From positions 1-51,850 of the forward strand of contig JAQWOH010000057.1 in the NCBI GenBank assembly GCA_029245955.1: a stretch of DNA of 51,850 nucleotides. Reading direction: 5' to 3'. The DNA is from Fuerstiella sp. GTDB taxonomy: Bacteria > Planctomycetota > Planctomycetia > Planctomycetales > Planctomycetaceae. Made by a program: the position numbers and the translations under genes. Below the pieces are notes generated by a model. That model ran no database searches and had not been told where the DNA came from. It saw only the letters and a list, made by a program, of their open reading frames with translations. Shown in pieces: positions 17,414 through 27,010 of the stretch; positions within the stretch are counted from its first letter, which is position 1, and every line of letters starts with the position of its first letter.

Positions 17414-18628
17414 ATGCCGGCCGATGTCTTGTTAATTGCTCAGGTAGATCCGGAAGTCCTGCAGGACATTGAGATCAGCGCAGGCGCTGTGGTCTCCGGG
17501 CTGCTGGTGCTGTCTGCTCTGGTCGCGAGTCTTGTGATGATGACGGTATGGGCAAATCGAATCAGCCAGGGCCAGCCGGTTCTTCCTGCAGCGGGAAGAA
17601 AACCTTTGTGCGTACCCGTGCTGTTGTTGGTGTGCGGTCTTGCTCTGACAATGACGATGGCGACCATCGTGGCCACGACGCCTGCCTCAGAAATGACGCA
17701 GGACGGGGACTCTCCCGCAGAGTCCGTCGAAGAAGGCCCCGTTCAGAAAGGCAGCGAGGTTTCTGCGGAAAATGCTGGCGCCGTTGTTGTCGTCGAAGAT
17801 TCTCACGACGTGTCTTCTGCATCGACATCGTCGGATGTACTTCAAAAAATGCTTGTCGACACAATGATGATGAACCTGACGATGTTTGTGATTTTCGGGA
17901 CGGCTGTTTACCTGGCTCAGCAGGACAGGTCGCGACTTCAGAAGCTTCCGCACGATCCGGCCGGTTCAGTCGAGCATCAAGCGGCGACGATGCGATCGGT
18001 GTTTCCGTATGGCGATCTTGATGCGGCACCTGAGGAACTGCTGACGAGTTCTTCCGTCAGCATTGCCCCCCCATATGCTTCTGTGGCGGCAATTGATACG
18101 TCTGCGGACCCGGCGGGTGCCTTGTCGGCGACCGTCGGAGGTTCGTCGCCACCAGAGTTGCCGCAGGAATCGGAGCGGTGGGAGCTCAGTCGCGAGCTTC
18201 GATTTGCGTTTGAGACGTTCCTTGTTGCTTATCTGCCAACAGCCGCTGTGCGGATTCTGATGGTGTCATTGCTGCCGCAGTCACCTTCGCACCCCTTTCT
18301 TGAAATGATTAACGAAGGAGTTGAGTGGAGGACGATGTCGCTAATCGCGCTGATGGCCGTCATTGTGGCTCCGCTTGTTGAGGAACTTCTGTATCGCGTC
18401 ACAATTCTTGGCGGCATGATGCAACAGGGCTGGCTGGTTCCTGGCTGGATCGTTTCGTCTCTGCTGTTCGGCTTTGCACACGGTTTTCCGGACAGCATTG
18501 CACTGCTGCCGCTGGCATTCGCAATTGGTTATGTCTACCTGCGTCGACGCAGCTATCGCACAGTGATGCTGGTTCATCTTCTGTTCAATGGATTCAATAT
18601 GGTCATCGCGGGTACATCTCTGATGTGA
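17414..18628 (+). CDS. CPBP-family intramembrane metalloprotease (CAAX/Abi type)
   Basis: A 404-residue polytopic membrane protein. The C-terminal 150 residues hold the CPBP motifs: EELLYR (about 320), FGFAHGF (about 352) and HLLFNGFN (about 385), which supply the glutamate and histidine catalytic residues. The N-terminal half is unusual: two or three membrane segments separated by acidic, Ser/Glu-rich loops (about 95-135 and 190-250) of low conservation. Members of this family act as CAAX-type proteases, bacteriocin self-immunity proteins or anti-sigma-factor-type proteases. The substrate is unknown. Its neighbour tyrS follows 105 nt downstream on the same strand. Confidence 0.85.
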   Translation: MPADVLLIAQVDPEVLQDIEISAGAVVSGLLVLSALVASLVMMTVWANRISQGQPVLPAAGRKPLCVPVLLLVCGLALTMTMATIVATTPASEMTQDGDSPAESVEEGPVQKGSEVSAENAGAVVVVEDSHDVSSASTSSDVLQKMLVDTMMMNLTMFVIFGTAVYLAQQDRSRLQKLPHDPAGSVEHQAATMRSVFPYGDLDAAPEELLTSSSVSIAPPYASVAAIDTSADPAGALSATVGGSSPPELPQESERWELSRELRFAFETFLVAYLPTAAVRILMVSLLPQSPSHPFLEMINEGVEWRTMSLIALMAVIVAPLVEELLYRVTILGGMMQQGWLVPGWIVSSLLFGFAHGFPDSIALLPLAFAIGYVYLRRRSYRTVMLVHLLFNGFNMVIAGTSLM

Positions 18629-18733
18629 TCCGGCGTGACCTGCAAAGGCAGCGGTGGAACAGAGTGCGTTAGCCTGCTAACCTGCACAGGAGTTCTCCGT
18701 CTCCGTTTTCTAAAGCCTGTTTGAGCGAATCCG

Positions 18734-19960
18734 TTGACCATTTCATTCCCTCCCGTCCAGGAACAACTCAGTATCCTTAAGCGTGGTGTAGAGAAGATTG
18801 TTCCCGAAGAAGAACTCGCTAAGAAACTGCAGCACAGCTACGACACGGGAACGCCGCTGCGAGTTAAATACGGAATTGATCCCACCGGCATCGACGTGCA
18901 CCTTGGCCATACCGTGCCGCTGCGGAAGATTCGGCAGTTTCAGGATCTTGGCCATCAGGCTGTCATCATTATTGGCAATTACACGGCGATGGTCGGTGAT
19001 CCCAGCGGTCGTGACGAAGCCCGCAGTAAACGACTGACTGAGTCTCAGGTCGAAGCAAACGCCGGCGAATACCTGACTCAGGTTGGAAAAGTTGTCGACA
19101 TGGGCCGGGCCGAAGTCCATTACAACGGGGACTGGTTTGGCAAGATGTCATTTGCGGACGTGTTGAATCTGTGTGGGCGGGTTACTGTCGCGCAGCTGTT
19201 GACGCGGGACGACTTCGCTAAGCGTTATCGAGAAGAGAAGCCCATCTTTCTGCATGAATGTCTGTATCCGGTCATGCAGGCGTGGGACAGTGTTGAGATT
19301 AAGTCTGACGTCGAACTTGGCGGCACCGAGCAATTGTACAGCTTCATGCTGGCCCGCGACCTGCAGGTTCAGCAGGGCATCCATCAGCAGATCGGTATGA
19401 TGTCGCCTATTCTGGTTGGTCTGGACGGTGTCAAACGCATGGGCAAGAGTCTGGGCAACTACATCGGTATCAGCGATGCACCGTACGAGATGATGAAGAA
19501 GTTCATGCAGCTGCCGGACAGCGTGATGAAGATGTACTTCGAACTGCTGACAGAACTGCCGCTGGATGAAGTGGATCAGTTGCTGGCAGGGCACCCCAAG
19601 GATGCCAAGGTAACACTGGCAAAGACCGTTATTGGGCAATACCACGGGGCGGGACAGGGCGATGAGGCGGCAGAACGCTGGCAAAAAGAGATCGGCGGCG
19701 GCGGACTTCCGGCAGACATTCCGGAAGTCAAACTTGATTCTGGTGAACTGGACGACACAGGTCTGCCAGCGTACCTGTTGCTGGTGAAACTTGGTTTGCA
19801 GTCTTCAAACGGCGAAGCTCGACGGCTGATCAGTCAGGGCGGTGCAAAACTTGGCGAAGAAAAAACAGTCATTGGTGACGCGAACCAGAAAATCAGGGTT
19901 GAAAACGGTATGCTCGTGTGGGCTGGCAAGAAGAAATTCTGCCGTGTTACACTGACGTAG
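18734..19960 (+). CDS. tyrS: Tyrosyl-tRNA synthetase
   Basis: A 408-residue class I aminoacyl-tRNA synthetase that charges tRNA-Tyr in the cytoplasm. The HIGH-type motif is HLGH (56-59), and the KMSKS-type motif is KRMGKS (234-239). The anticodon-binding and S4-like RNA-binding regions follow, the latter at about 345-405 (LVKLGLQSSNGEARRLISQG). Length is typical. The start is TTG 18734, as no in-frame ATG occurs before the conserved N-terminal helix; only a weak GAGCG lies upstream. The sequence resembles the TyrZ-like bacterial subgroup rather than the E. coli TyrS subgroup, but this was not tested. Confidence 0.95.
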   Translation: MTISFPPVQEQLSILKRGVEKIVPEEELAKKLQHSYDTGTPLRVKYGIDPTGIDVHLGHTVPLRKIRQFQDLGHQAVIIIGNYTAMVGDPSGRDEARSKRLTESQVEANAGEYLTQVGKVVDMGRAEVHYNGDWFGKMSFADVLNLCGRVTVAQLLTRDDFAKRYREEKPIFLHECLYPVMQAWDSVEIKSDVELGGTEQLYSFMLARDLQVQQGIHQQIGMMSPILVGLDGVKRMGKSLGNYIGISDAPYEMMKKFMQLPDSVMKMYFELLTELPLDEVDQLLAGHPKDAKVTLAKTVIGQYHGAGQGDEAAERWQKEIGGGGLPADIPEVKLDSGELDDTGLPAYLLLVKLGLQSSNGEARRLISQGGAKLGEEKTVIGDANQKIRVENGMLVWAGKKKFCRVTLT

Positions 19961-20124
19961 GCCGTCGATACCTGGCCACGAACTTTAATTCGTATTTGAA
20001 TCACAGCGTGTGTGCCACCGGCTTTTTCAGTGTGTGTATGAGCCTCGTCGCATGACGCTGGCCAGTGCCACACATCAGTACTGCAGCTAACGTTTACGAC
20101 TTTCGTATCCCCAAAGGAAACCCA

Positions 20125-21198
20125 ATGTCAACAGGATTTGGAATTGTCGGTACCGGCATGATTTCGCATTTTCACGCGAAGGCCATCGGCGAGATTACGG
20201 GCGCCAGTGTTGTTGCGTGCTGTGATACGATTGAAGAGCGTGCGGCCAGCTTTGCCGACGAATACGGCTGCAAAGCCTACACGAATATTGACGATATGCT
20301 GGTCGATGAAGACGTGCACATCGTCAACGTCTGCACGCCCAGCGGTGCCCACCGGGACCTTGCCGTTGCCGCTGCGAACGCCGGTAAGCACGTGGTTGTT
20401 GAAAAGCCGCTTGAGATAACACTGGCTCGCTGCGATGACATCATCAACGCTTGCAAAGTAAACAACGTTCGACTGTGTGCCATCTTCCCGTCACGGTTCA
20501 GTGCCGTGAACATGGAGCTGAAAAAGGCCGTCGACGACGGTCGTTTTGGTAGGCTGACGCTGGGCGATACTTACGTTAAGTGGTGGCGGACTCAGGACTA
20601 TTACGACAGCGGCGGGTGGCGCGGAACATGGGGCATGGACGGCGGTGGAGCCTACATGAATCAGGCTATTCATCAGGTGGATCTGCTGTACTGGCTGATG
20701 GGCGATGTGGTGGAAGTCAACGGTATGACTGACACGCTGGCTCATGATCGCATTGAAGTGGAAGACGTGGGTGTGGCCACATTGCGGTTCGCAAACGGAG
20801 CCATTGGCGTTATTGAAGCGACAACAGCCGCATGGCCCGGTCTGTTGAAGAAGACCGAAATCCACGGAACCCAGGGCACTGCGATCATTGAACAGGATGA
20901 CGTGGTCCGCTGGGAATTCGAAAATGAAGTCCCTGACGACGCAGGGATTCGCGATCAGTTCAAACCTGGTTCAGCCAATACAGGTGGGGCTGCTGATCCC
21001 AAAGCAATTTCGCACGTGGGACATCGAGACCAGTTGCAGGACTTCGTTAACGCCATTAAGCAGAATGGAACTCCGAGTGTGGACGGCATCGATGGCCGCA
21101 AGAGTGTTGAAATCATTCTGGCGATCTATCAGGCTGCGTGGACAAAGCAGACCGTCCGTCTGCCGCTGGCCGGCGATCCGGGGCGGCCGTCCCCGTAA
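20125..21198 (+). CDS. Gfo/Idh/MocA-family oxidoreductase
   Basis: A 357-residue NAD(P)-dependent sugar or polyol dehydrogenase-like protein. The N-terminal Rossmann fold begins GFGIVGTGMISHFHAKA, and the family EKP motif is at about 93-95 (VVVEKPLE). The C-terminal half carries the substrate domain (WWRTQDYYDSGGWRGTW, GGGAYMNQAIHQVDLLYWL, with a His likely to act in catalysis). No signal peptide or Tat motif is present, so it is cytoplasmic. The start is ATG 20125, with AAAGGAA just upstream. These enzymes are highly amplified in planctomycetes; the substrate is unknown. It is convergent with the HPP gene. Confidence 0.9.
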   Translation: MSTGFGIVGTGMISHFHAKAIGEITGASVVACCDTIEERAASFADEYGCKAYTNIDDMLVDEDVHIVNVCTPSGAHRDLAVAAANAGKHVVVEKPLEITLARCDDIINACKVNNVRLCAIFPSRFSAVNMELKKAVDDGRFGRLTLGDTYVKWWRTQDYYDSGGWRGTWGMDGGGAYMNQAIHQVDLLYWLMGDVVEVNGMTDTLAHDRIEVEDVGVATLRFANGAIGVIEATTAAWPGLLKKTEIHGTQGTAIIEQDDVVRWEFENEVPDDAGIRDQFKPGSANTGGAADPKAISHVGHRDQLQDFVNAIKQNGTPSVDGIDGRKSVEIILAIYQAAWTKQTVRLPLAGDPGRPSP

Positions 21199-21226
21199 CG
21201 CCTTTAAGCTGATCATAAGGTTGGCC

Positions 21227-21907
21227 TTACGAAGGACTGTCGCTGTCGGCAAGCGATCCGGAATCGGCAACGTCTTTGCGTTTTGAGTCCGGCTGGACGA
21301 TTGTAACCAGCATTTCCCGGCCATAATAGCTGCGACGAAATTCGCGTCCGAATGTCCTGAAGGTGAGCTCTTCGAGGTACGCATAGGCCAGGACTTTGAC
21401 GACGGTGAGCAGACCGACGATCGCCAGCAGCAGCATCAGCAGCAGTTGAGGCGGGCGGTCGTAAATGATGAATGCCAGGGCACTGCCGATGGCTGCCGGG
21501 TGCATCGTATCGGTCAGTCGCATCACGCTGATCGGGATCGCTACCGCCAGAAAACATTGCAGAGGCAATGGCAGCCACTCGTTGTCGTGAACCGGTGACA
21601 GGACAACACAGACAACGGACGTGATCATATAGGCTGCAACGATGGATCTCAGGCTGTTCGTCTTGGCCAGGGGGGCGAAGACGACACTCGCGGCCGAAGA
21701 GCCCAGACAGGCAAACAGCAGAAGATCGCCTTCTTCCAGAGTCGTTATCAACCAGGCAACCAGAGCGACGGCCGCTCCGGCGATCACACCGTTGACAACG
21801 GCCGCCTGCCAGCTGTTGGCCCGTTCTATTCGAAAAAACGTCTGTTCCAGATCATTTGCCAGCTTCTTCAATGGAGCCACGATGATGTGAGATTTGGTGT
21901 GTTTCAT
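21227..21907 (-). CDS. HPP-family integral membrane protein
   Basis: A 226-residue protein with four or five membrane segments between about 35 and 175, and the HPP-family signature region MRLTDTMHPAAIGSAL. The N-terminus is short and charged; the C-terminus (about 180-226) is a soluble, Ser/Asp-rich tail. HPP proteins have been linked to nitrite transport in chloroplasts and cyanobacteria, but for bacteria like this one the role is not established. It stands alone, divergent from the DUF1553 gene at 21991 with an 83-nt gap. Confidence 0.82.
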   Translation of the reverse strand: MKHTKSHIIVAPLKKLANDLEQTFFRIERANSWQAAVVNGVIAGAAVALVAWLITTLEEGDLLLFACLGSSAASVVFAPLAKTNSLRSIVAAYMITSVVCVVLSPVHDNEWLPLPLQCFLAVAIPISVMRLTDTMHPAAIGSALAFIIYDRPPQLLLMLLLAIVGLLTVVKVLAYAYLEELTFRTFGREFRRSYYGREMLVTIVQPDSKRKDVADSGSLADSDSPS

Positions 21908-21990
21908 GGTTTCTCGCTGTTTGCATCGTCCCCGAAATCAGGGGCGTTGAATGTTCGCTACTTTCAGACCGTCAACGTGGATAAGATGCA

Positions 21991-24900
21991 TTGAATCCGC
22001 TCCTACCTTTGGAAACCCCTGCCTTGTTCCTGCACGACTCAATTCAACGCCACCGCGCTGCTATTCTGCCGGTTACCTTCGTTCTGTTCGGTCTCGCGAC
22101 CACCGGCAGTGCCAATGACGCAAATGACCTTGCGATCGACTTCAATCGCGACATCCGCCCGATCCTTGCCGATAATTGCTTCCACTGCCATGGCCCCGAC
22201 TCTGGCACTCGAAAGGCGGATCTACGACTGGATCAGGGATCAGACGCTGACGATGGTATAATTGTGGCTGGCAATTCTGCCGAAAGCCAGCTGATTCGTC
22301 GTTTGGTCACAACCGATCCCGATGAACTGATGCCTCCGCGAGACTCCGGCAAAGAACTCAAGCCGGGGCAGATCGACATACTCAAACGTTGGATTGACGG
22401 TGGTGCCGAGTGGGCAAGGCACTGGTCATTCGAACGACCGGTAAAGGCTTCGTTGCTGTCCGTCAGCGACATGTCATGGCCGCAGAATGCTATTGACAAC
22501 TTCGTGCTGGGGCAGCTGGAACGTAAACAGTTGCAGCCATCGCCCGAGGCCAGTCGTGAAGCGTTGGCACGACGTGTTTCTTTCGACCTGACAGGCCTCC
22601 CGCCAACACCGGAACGAGTACGGCGTTTTGTGGCTGATACGGCATCCGACGCATACGAGAAACTCGTCGATGAGCTGCTGCGCTCGAACCATTATGGCGA
22701 GCGTATGGCGATGGGCTGGCTGGATGCGGCTCGGTATGCTGATTCCGACGGTTATCAGTCCGATGCAACTCGTCAGAACTGGCCGTGGCGTGACTGGGTT
22801 ATCGATGCCTACAACAACAATATGCCTTTTGACCAGTTTACGGTTGAACAGTTTGCAGGTGACCTTGTGCAGGACGCGACACAGGAGCAGATTCTGGCCA
22901 CCTGTTTTCACCGCAATCACATGCATAACGGTGAAGGTGGTCGTGACCCGGAAGAATCGCGGACGGAATATGTGATTGATCGTGTCAATACGGTGGGCAC
23001 GGTCTGGCTTGGTTTAACGCTGGGTTGTGCTCAGTGTCACAGTCATAAGTACGATCCGATTTCTCAGACTGAGTACTATCAACTGAATGCTTTTTTTAAC
23101 AGTATCGACGAATCGGGAAAGGCGGGCGGCAGTGCTGCACCATTCTTGAAATACACGTCGCCCTACGCAGCGGGTGGACTTAAAGACAGTCTTGCCTGGC
23201 TGCAGCAGGTTGAGGCGCGCCTGCAGCAGGTTCGTCAGGAAGAACTGCTGCACTTCGACGACTGGTTGACACAGCAGAAGTCCCGCATCGCCGCCGCAGC
23301 AGGAGAGTTCTCTTCATGGGAATCCTTCGAAGGCAGCGACATCAGGACAACAGGGGGGACCGAGCTCATACAACAGGATTCCATCTTCAGTGTGTCGGGG
23401 CAGGACCCCAGACACGACGATTATCTCATTACCATTGTGCCGAAGTTGTCGCGCGTGACGGCGATGAGACTAAGCGTATATCCTGTACCAGATACCGGTG
23501 GCAATCTGTCACGCTTTCAGGATGGTCACATCATTCTGACCAACCTGAAGGTTCGCAGACGTTCTGCCGATGGCACTCAGGAAAGTGATGTTGTCATCAG
23601 CGATGCTGTTGCGACCTACGAAGCTGCGAAAAGTGGTCGAGTTTACGGACCGGTGAAGACCGTGCTGGACGATGATCCTCGCAGTGGGTGGATGACGACC
23701 GGCAGCCGGGCTGACGAAGAAAAGACTGCCGCGTTTGTCTTCAGGGAACCGATTGTCCTGACGGACGGTGAAAGTCTGGTTGTCGAACTTCGACAGCGGT
23801 CACTGCGAGGTTATTCGAATCTGCAGCGATTCAGGCTGGAATTTACCGCCGAAGGAGGATCTGCAGCCAAGGCACTGAAGATGACGCCTCTGGAGGAGTT
23901 GGCTTCGAGTAAATCCGGTATGTCCGCCGAGCTGCACAAACTGCTGGAAGCTCAGTTCCTTGCCGACCGACCTTATATGCAGGACGCTCAGGAGGCCGTG
24001 GACAAGGGGAAGCGACGCAGAAGTATCTATGACTCAGCAGTCAAACCGCAAAACGTCACTGTACTTAAGCAGCGAACCAAACCTCGTGACATGCACGTGC
24101 TTATTCGAGGCATTTGGAACAGCAAAGGGGACGGCGTTCTTCCGGCCACACCCGTCGCGATCTCCTCTAAGGGGCCCGACCCTTCGGACCGACTGGCATT
24201 GGCTCAGTGGCTTGTCAGCCGGGACAATCCTCTGACCGCTCGAGTTGCCGTGAACCGTTACTGGCAGATGTACTTCGGTTACGGACTGGTACGGACGCCG
24301 GGTGACTTCGGTACGCAGGGAGAGTCGCCCACACACCCGCAACTGCTGGACTGGCTGGCCGCGGAATTCATGGATTCCGGATGGGATATCAAACACATGC
24401 AGCGACTTATTGTCACCAGTGCGACGTATCGACAGAGTTCGAATGCGACGTCAGAACAGTTGTTGCACGACCCCGAAAATCGGCAGCTCGCACGAGCCAC
24501 TCGGTTTCGGCGTCCGAGCTGGATGATCCGCGATGCAGCGCTCGCCTGCAGCGGTCTGCTGGCGGATCGTATCGGCGGACCGCCCGTATACCCGTTTCAG
24601 CCTCCGGGGGCGTGGCTGGATGCGACAATGGGACGGTTTCGTTACGAAGCCAGTGTCGGTTCAGATCTGTATCGTCGCAGTATTTATACATTCTGGCGTC
24701 GTTCGGTGGGACCGACCGGAATGTTTGACGCGTCCAAGCGTCGCGTCTGTGAGGTCCGCAGTGTGAGAACGAATACTCCTCTGCAGGCGCTGACTCTTAT
24801 GAACGATGAGACGTTTGCGGAAGCCGCCAACATGCTCGCTGCCTCCGCTGTTGACCGTCACCAGACATCTGATGATCGTATCAATGACATCTTCGAGCGA

Positions 24901-25116
24901 GTGCTGCAGCGTGGACCAACGTCTGAAGAACACGCATTATTGACTGAGCAGTTGCGAGCACACCTTGATGAGTATGAAGAAGACGTTTCCGGGGCTACTG
25001 CCGTGATCTCCATCGGGCAGTCAGTTATTGAAACACCGGATCCGCGGCAGGCCGCTGCTTACACGTTACTTGCCACCACAATACTAAACCTTGATGAGGC
25101 GCTCACACACGAATAG
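21991..25116 (+). CDS. PSCyt1/DUF1549/DUF1553 exported cytochrome protein (copy 1)
   Basis: A 1041-residue exported protein. An N-terminal planctomycete-type cytochrome c domain has CFHCHG and a Met-bearing MPPRDSG loop. A DUF1549 region follows, with a second haem-type motif CAQCHSHKYDPI. A long central insert (about 420-640) shows a beta-rich, probably ligand-binding, region. DUF1553 follows (for example NPLTARVAVNRYWQMYFGYG and TNTPLQALTLMND). The start is uncertain: TTG 21991 is the only start before the hydrophobic signal (about 24-40), while ATG 21986 is out of frame and reads Met-His-stop. It is paired with the DUF1501 gene 84 nt downstream. The biochemical function of the family is unknown. 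Confidence 0.87.
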   Translation: MNPLLPLETPALFLHDSIQRHRAAILPVTFVLFGLATTGSANDANDLAIDFNRDIRPILADNCFHCHGPDSGTRKADLRLDQGSDADDGIIVAGNSAESQLIRRLVTTDPDELMPPRDSGKELKPGQIDILKRWIDGGAEWARHWSFERPVKASLLSVSDMSWPQNAIDNFVLGQLERKQLQPSPEASREALARRVSFDLTGLPPTPERVRRFVADTASDAYEKLVDELLRSNHYGERMAMGWLDAARYADSDGYQSDATRQNWPWRDWVIDAYNNNMPFDQFTVEQFAGDLVQDATQEQILATCFHRNHMHNGEGGRDPEESRTEYVIDRVNTVGTVWLGLTLGCAQCHSHKYDPISQTEYYQLNAFFNSIDESGKAGGSAAPFLKYTSPYAAGGLKDSLAWLQQVEARLQQVRQEELLHFDDWLTQQKSRIAAAAGEFSSWESFEGSDIRTTGGTELIQQDSIFSVSGQDPRHDDYLITIVPKLSRVTAMRLSVYPVPDTGGNLSRFQDGHIILTNLKVRRRSADGTQESDVVISDAVATYEAAKSGRVYGPVKTVLDDDPRSGWMTTGSRADEEKTAAFVFREPIVLTDGESLVVELRQRSLRGYSNLQRFRLEFTAEGGSAAKALKMTPLEELASSKSGMSAELHKLLEAQFLADRPYMQDAQEAVDKGKRRRSIYDSAVKPQNVTVLKQRTKPRDMHVLIRGIWNSKGDGVLPATPVAISSKGPDPSDRLALAQWLVSRDNPLTARVAVNRYWQMYFGYGLVRTPGDFGTQGESPTHPQLLDWLAAEFMDSGWDIKHMQRLIVTSATYRQSSNATSEQLLHDPENRQLARATRFRRPSWMIRDAALACSGLLADRIGGPPVYPFQPPGAWLDATMGRFRYEASVGSDLYRRSIYTFWRRSVGPTGMFDASKRRVCEVRSVRTNTPLQALTLMNDETFAEAANMLAASAVDRHQTSDDRINDIFERVLQRGPTSEEHALLTEQLRAHLDEYEEDVSGATAVISIGQSVIETPDPRQAAAYTLLATTILNLDEALTHE

Positions 25117-25200
25117 TTCGTTCGGTCCTGACCTATATTGAGGTCTGGGGTGAAGGGGAATCCGTGCCACAACTCATCGTTACAGACTGTCATTTGCCAG

Positions 25201-26640
25201 ATGAATGAACCACACGACATATTGCAGTCGACGCGACGCCACTTCCTCGGCCGTGGTACTGCCTGGGGATTGGGTGCGATTGCTCTGCATGCGTTGACCG
25301 CTGAAGGCACGGCGTCATCGGGGCGCGAGAGTCTGAGCGGGACGCACTTTCCGGCCAAAGCAAAACGTGTTATTTATCTTACTCAGTCCGGCGGACCGTC
25401 GCAGATTGAGCTGTTCGACTGGAAGCCCGGGCTGGCAAAGCTGGAGGGAACTCTGCTCCCGGATTCAATTCGCAACGGACAGCGTCTGACCTCCATGACG
25501 GCCAGCCAGAAACAAATCGTGATGGGACCCCGCGCGAAGTTTTCTCGGCACGGACAAAGCGGTGCCGCAGTCGGCGAGTGGCTGCCGCATATCGGGGCTG
25601 TCTCCGATGAACTGTGCTTTGTGAAGTCGATGTACACGGAATATATTAACCATGCACCAGCCATGACGTTCATGCTGACCGGCCATCAGATTCCCGGACG
25701 CCCGTCCGTGGGGGCATGGGCCAGTTACGGACTTGGTTCCGAAAATCGAAACCTGCCGGACTACATTGTCCTGGTTTCAAAAATGCAGCGACCAAGCGAT
25801 CAGCCGTTGTATGAGTATTACTGGGGATCCGGTTTTCTGCCGTCACGATACCAGGGTGTTAAGTTTCGGTCCGGCAGCGAACCGGTGTTGTATCTCAGCG
25901 ACCCTCATGGCATTTCACGCAGGACTCGGCGGACAATGCTGGACAGTCTTGGATCGCTGAACAGAATTCGGGAACAGGCAACCGGTGATCCGGAAATTGA
26001 CACGCGCATTCGCCAGTACGAAATGTCATACCGCATGCAGACATCGGTGCCGGATCTGATGGATCTGTCCGAAGAGACCGAGTCGACTTTCAGGCTTTAT
26101 GGCCCGGAGTCTCGACGGCCGGGCTCGTATGCGGCCAACTGCATCCTGGCACGACGACTGGCGGAACGTGGTGTGCGTTTCATTCAGCTGTTTCATCCGG
26201 ACTGGGATCACCACAAAAAAATGACGGCCTGGTGCCCGGATCGCTGTCGGGACACGGACCAGCCCACGGCCGGCTTGATTCGGGATCTCAAGCAGCGCGG
26301 ACTTCTGGAAGACACTCTGATTGTCTGGGGCGGTGAATTTGGGCGGGGGGTTGTTGGTCAGGGTGATTTTTCCAGCCCTGAAGCCGGTCGTGATCATCAT
26401 CCTCGCTGTTTTACGGTACTGCTTGCCGGCGGCGGAATCAAACCTGGTGTTACGTGGGGAGCGACCGACGACTTCAGCTATAACGTGGCTGAGAACGGTG
26501 TGCATGTCCACGATCTTCAGGCTACAATTCTGCATCAGCTGGGCATTGATCATCGCCGATTGACTTATCGCTTTCAGGGGCTTGACATGCGATTGACCGG
26601 TGTTGAAGAGTATAATCCTGTTCATGGTATCATTGCCTGA
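25201..26640 (+). CDS. DUF1501 exported protein (copy 1)
   Basis: A 479-residue DUF1501 protein, a family with an alkaline-phosphatase/sulfatase-like fold. A twin-arginine signal, STRRHFLGRGTAWGLGAIAL, lies at about 10-30. Family motifs are VIYLTQSGGPSQIELFDWKP, GVRFIQLFHPDWDHH, LIVWGGEFGRG, DHHPRCFTVLLAGGGIKPG and the end HVHDLQATILHQLGIDH. His and Asp residues in the last three motifs are candidate metal ligands. ATG 25201 gives a normal Tat signal, whereas an upstream TTG at 25138 would add an unlikely extension. It forms the standard pair with the DUF1553 gene before it. Function is unknown. Confidence 0.88.
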   Translation: MNEPHDILQSTRRHFLGRGTAWGLGAIALHALTAEGTASSGRESLSGTHFPAKAKRVIYLTQSGGPSQIELFDWKPGLAKLEGTLLPDSIRNGQRLTSMTASQKQIVMGPRAKFSRHGQSGAAVGEWLPHIGAVSDELCFVKSMYTEYINHAPAMTFMLTGHQIPGRPSVGAWASYGLGSENRNLPDYIVLVSKMQRPSDQPLYEYYWGSGFLPSRYQGVKFRSGSEPVLYLSDPHGISRRTRRTMLDSLGSLNRIREQATGDPEIDTRIRQYEMSYRMQTSVPDLMDLSEETESTFRLYGPESRRPGSYAANCILARRLAERGVRFIQLFHPDWDHHKKMTAWCPDRCRDTDQPTAGLIRDLKQRGLLEDTLIVWGGEFGRGVVGQGDFSSPEAGRDHHPRCFTVLLAGGGIKPGVTWGATDDFSYNVAENGVHVHDLQATILHQLGIDHRRLTYRFQGLDMRLTGVEEYNPVHGIIA

Positions 26641-27010
26641 GCTGTCCGGTGATTACCGAAAAACGTGATTTGGCGGCGCCGTCAAGTGTCGCTGTGGACG
26701 CAAATTCGCTGACCTGTCGGGGTCGTGCGACAACGGCATTTCGATCCTGAATGTGGCTGCGACTGTACGGACTTCAGTGTGGGTGGTCGGGATGATTTAC
26801 TTCATCGCCGTACCGTGCCTCCTGATTATTTTCTGCCTGGCTGTACGTGTACGATTTTCCCCAGTAGATTTTCTGTCCGGAATCCAGGGGTGTTGCTGCG
26901 GTCTGTTTCAGATTACGATCGCGGACTGACCGTATACGTCTCACGTGCACAAATTCAATCCACTACTGCAACGAACAATACCAGCCATAGAACGAAGTCA
27001 GGTTATACAT
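26641..27010. other. Intergenic gap
   Basis: 370 nt between the DUF1501 gene and the flavoprotein gene on the same strand. I see no convincing promoter boxes, terminator or RNA structure. An open frame crossing into the next gene has no family signal and is treated as chance. Confidence 0.5.

Noticed and set aside
18668..18681. Short palindrome GTTAGC-CT-GCTAAC before tyrS
   Set aside because: The stem has only 6 bp and no T-tract, and the expected number by chance in 50 kb is not low.
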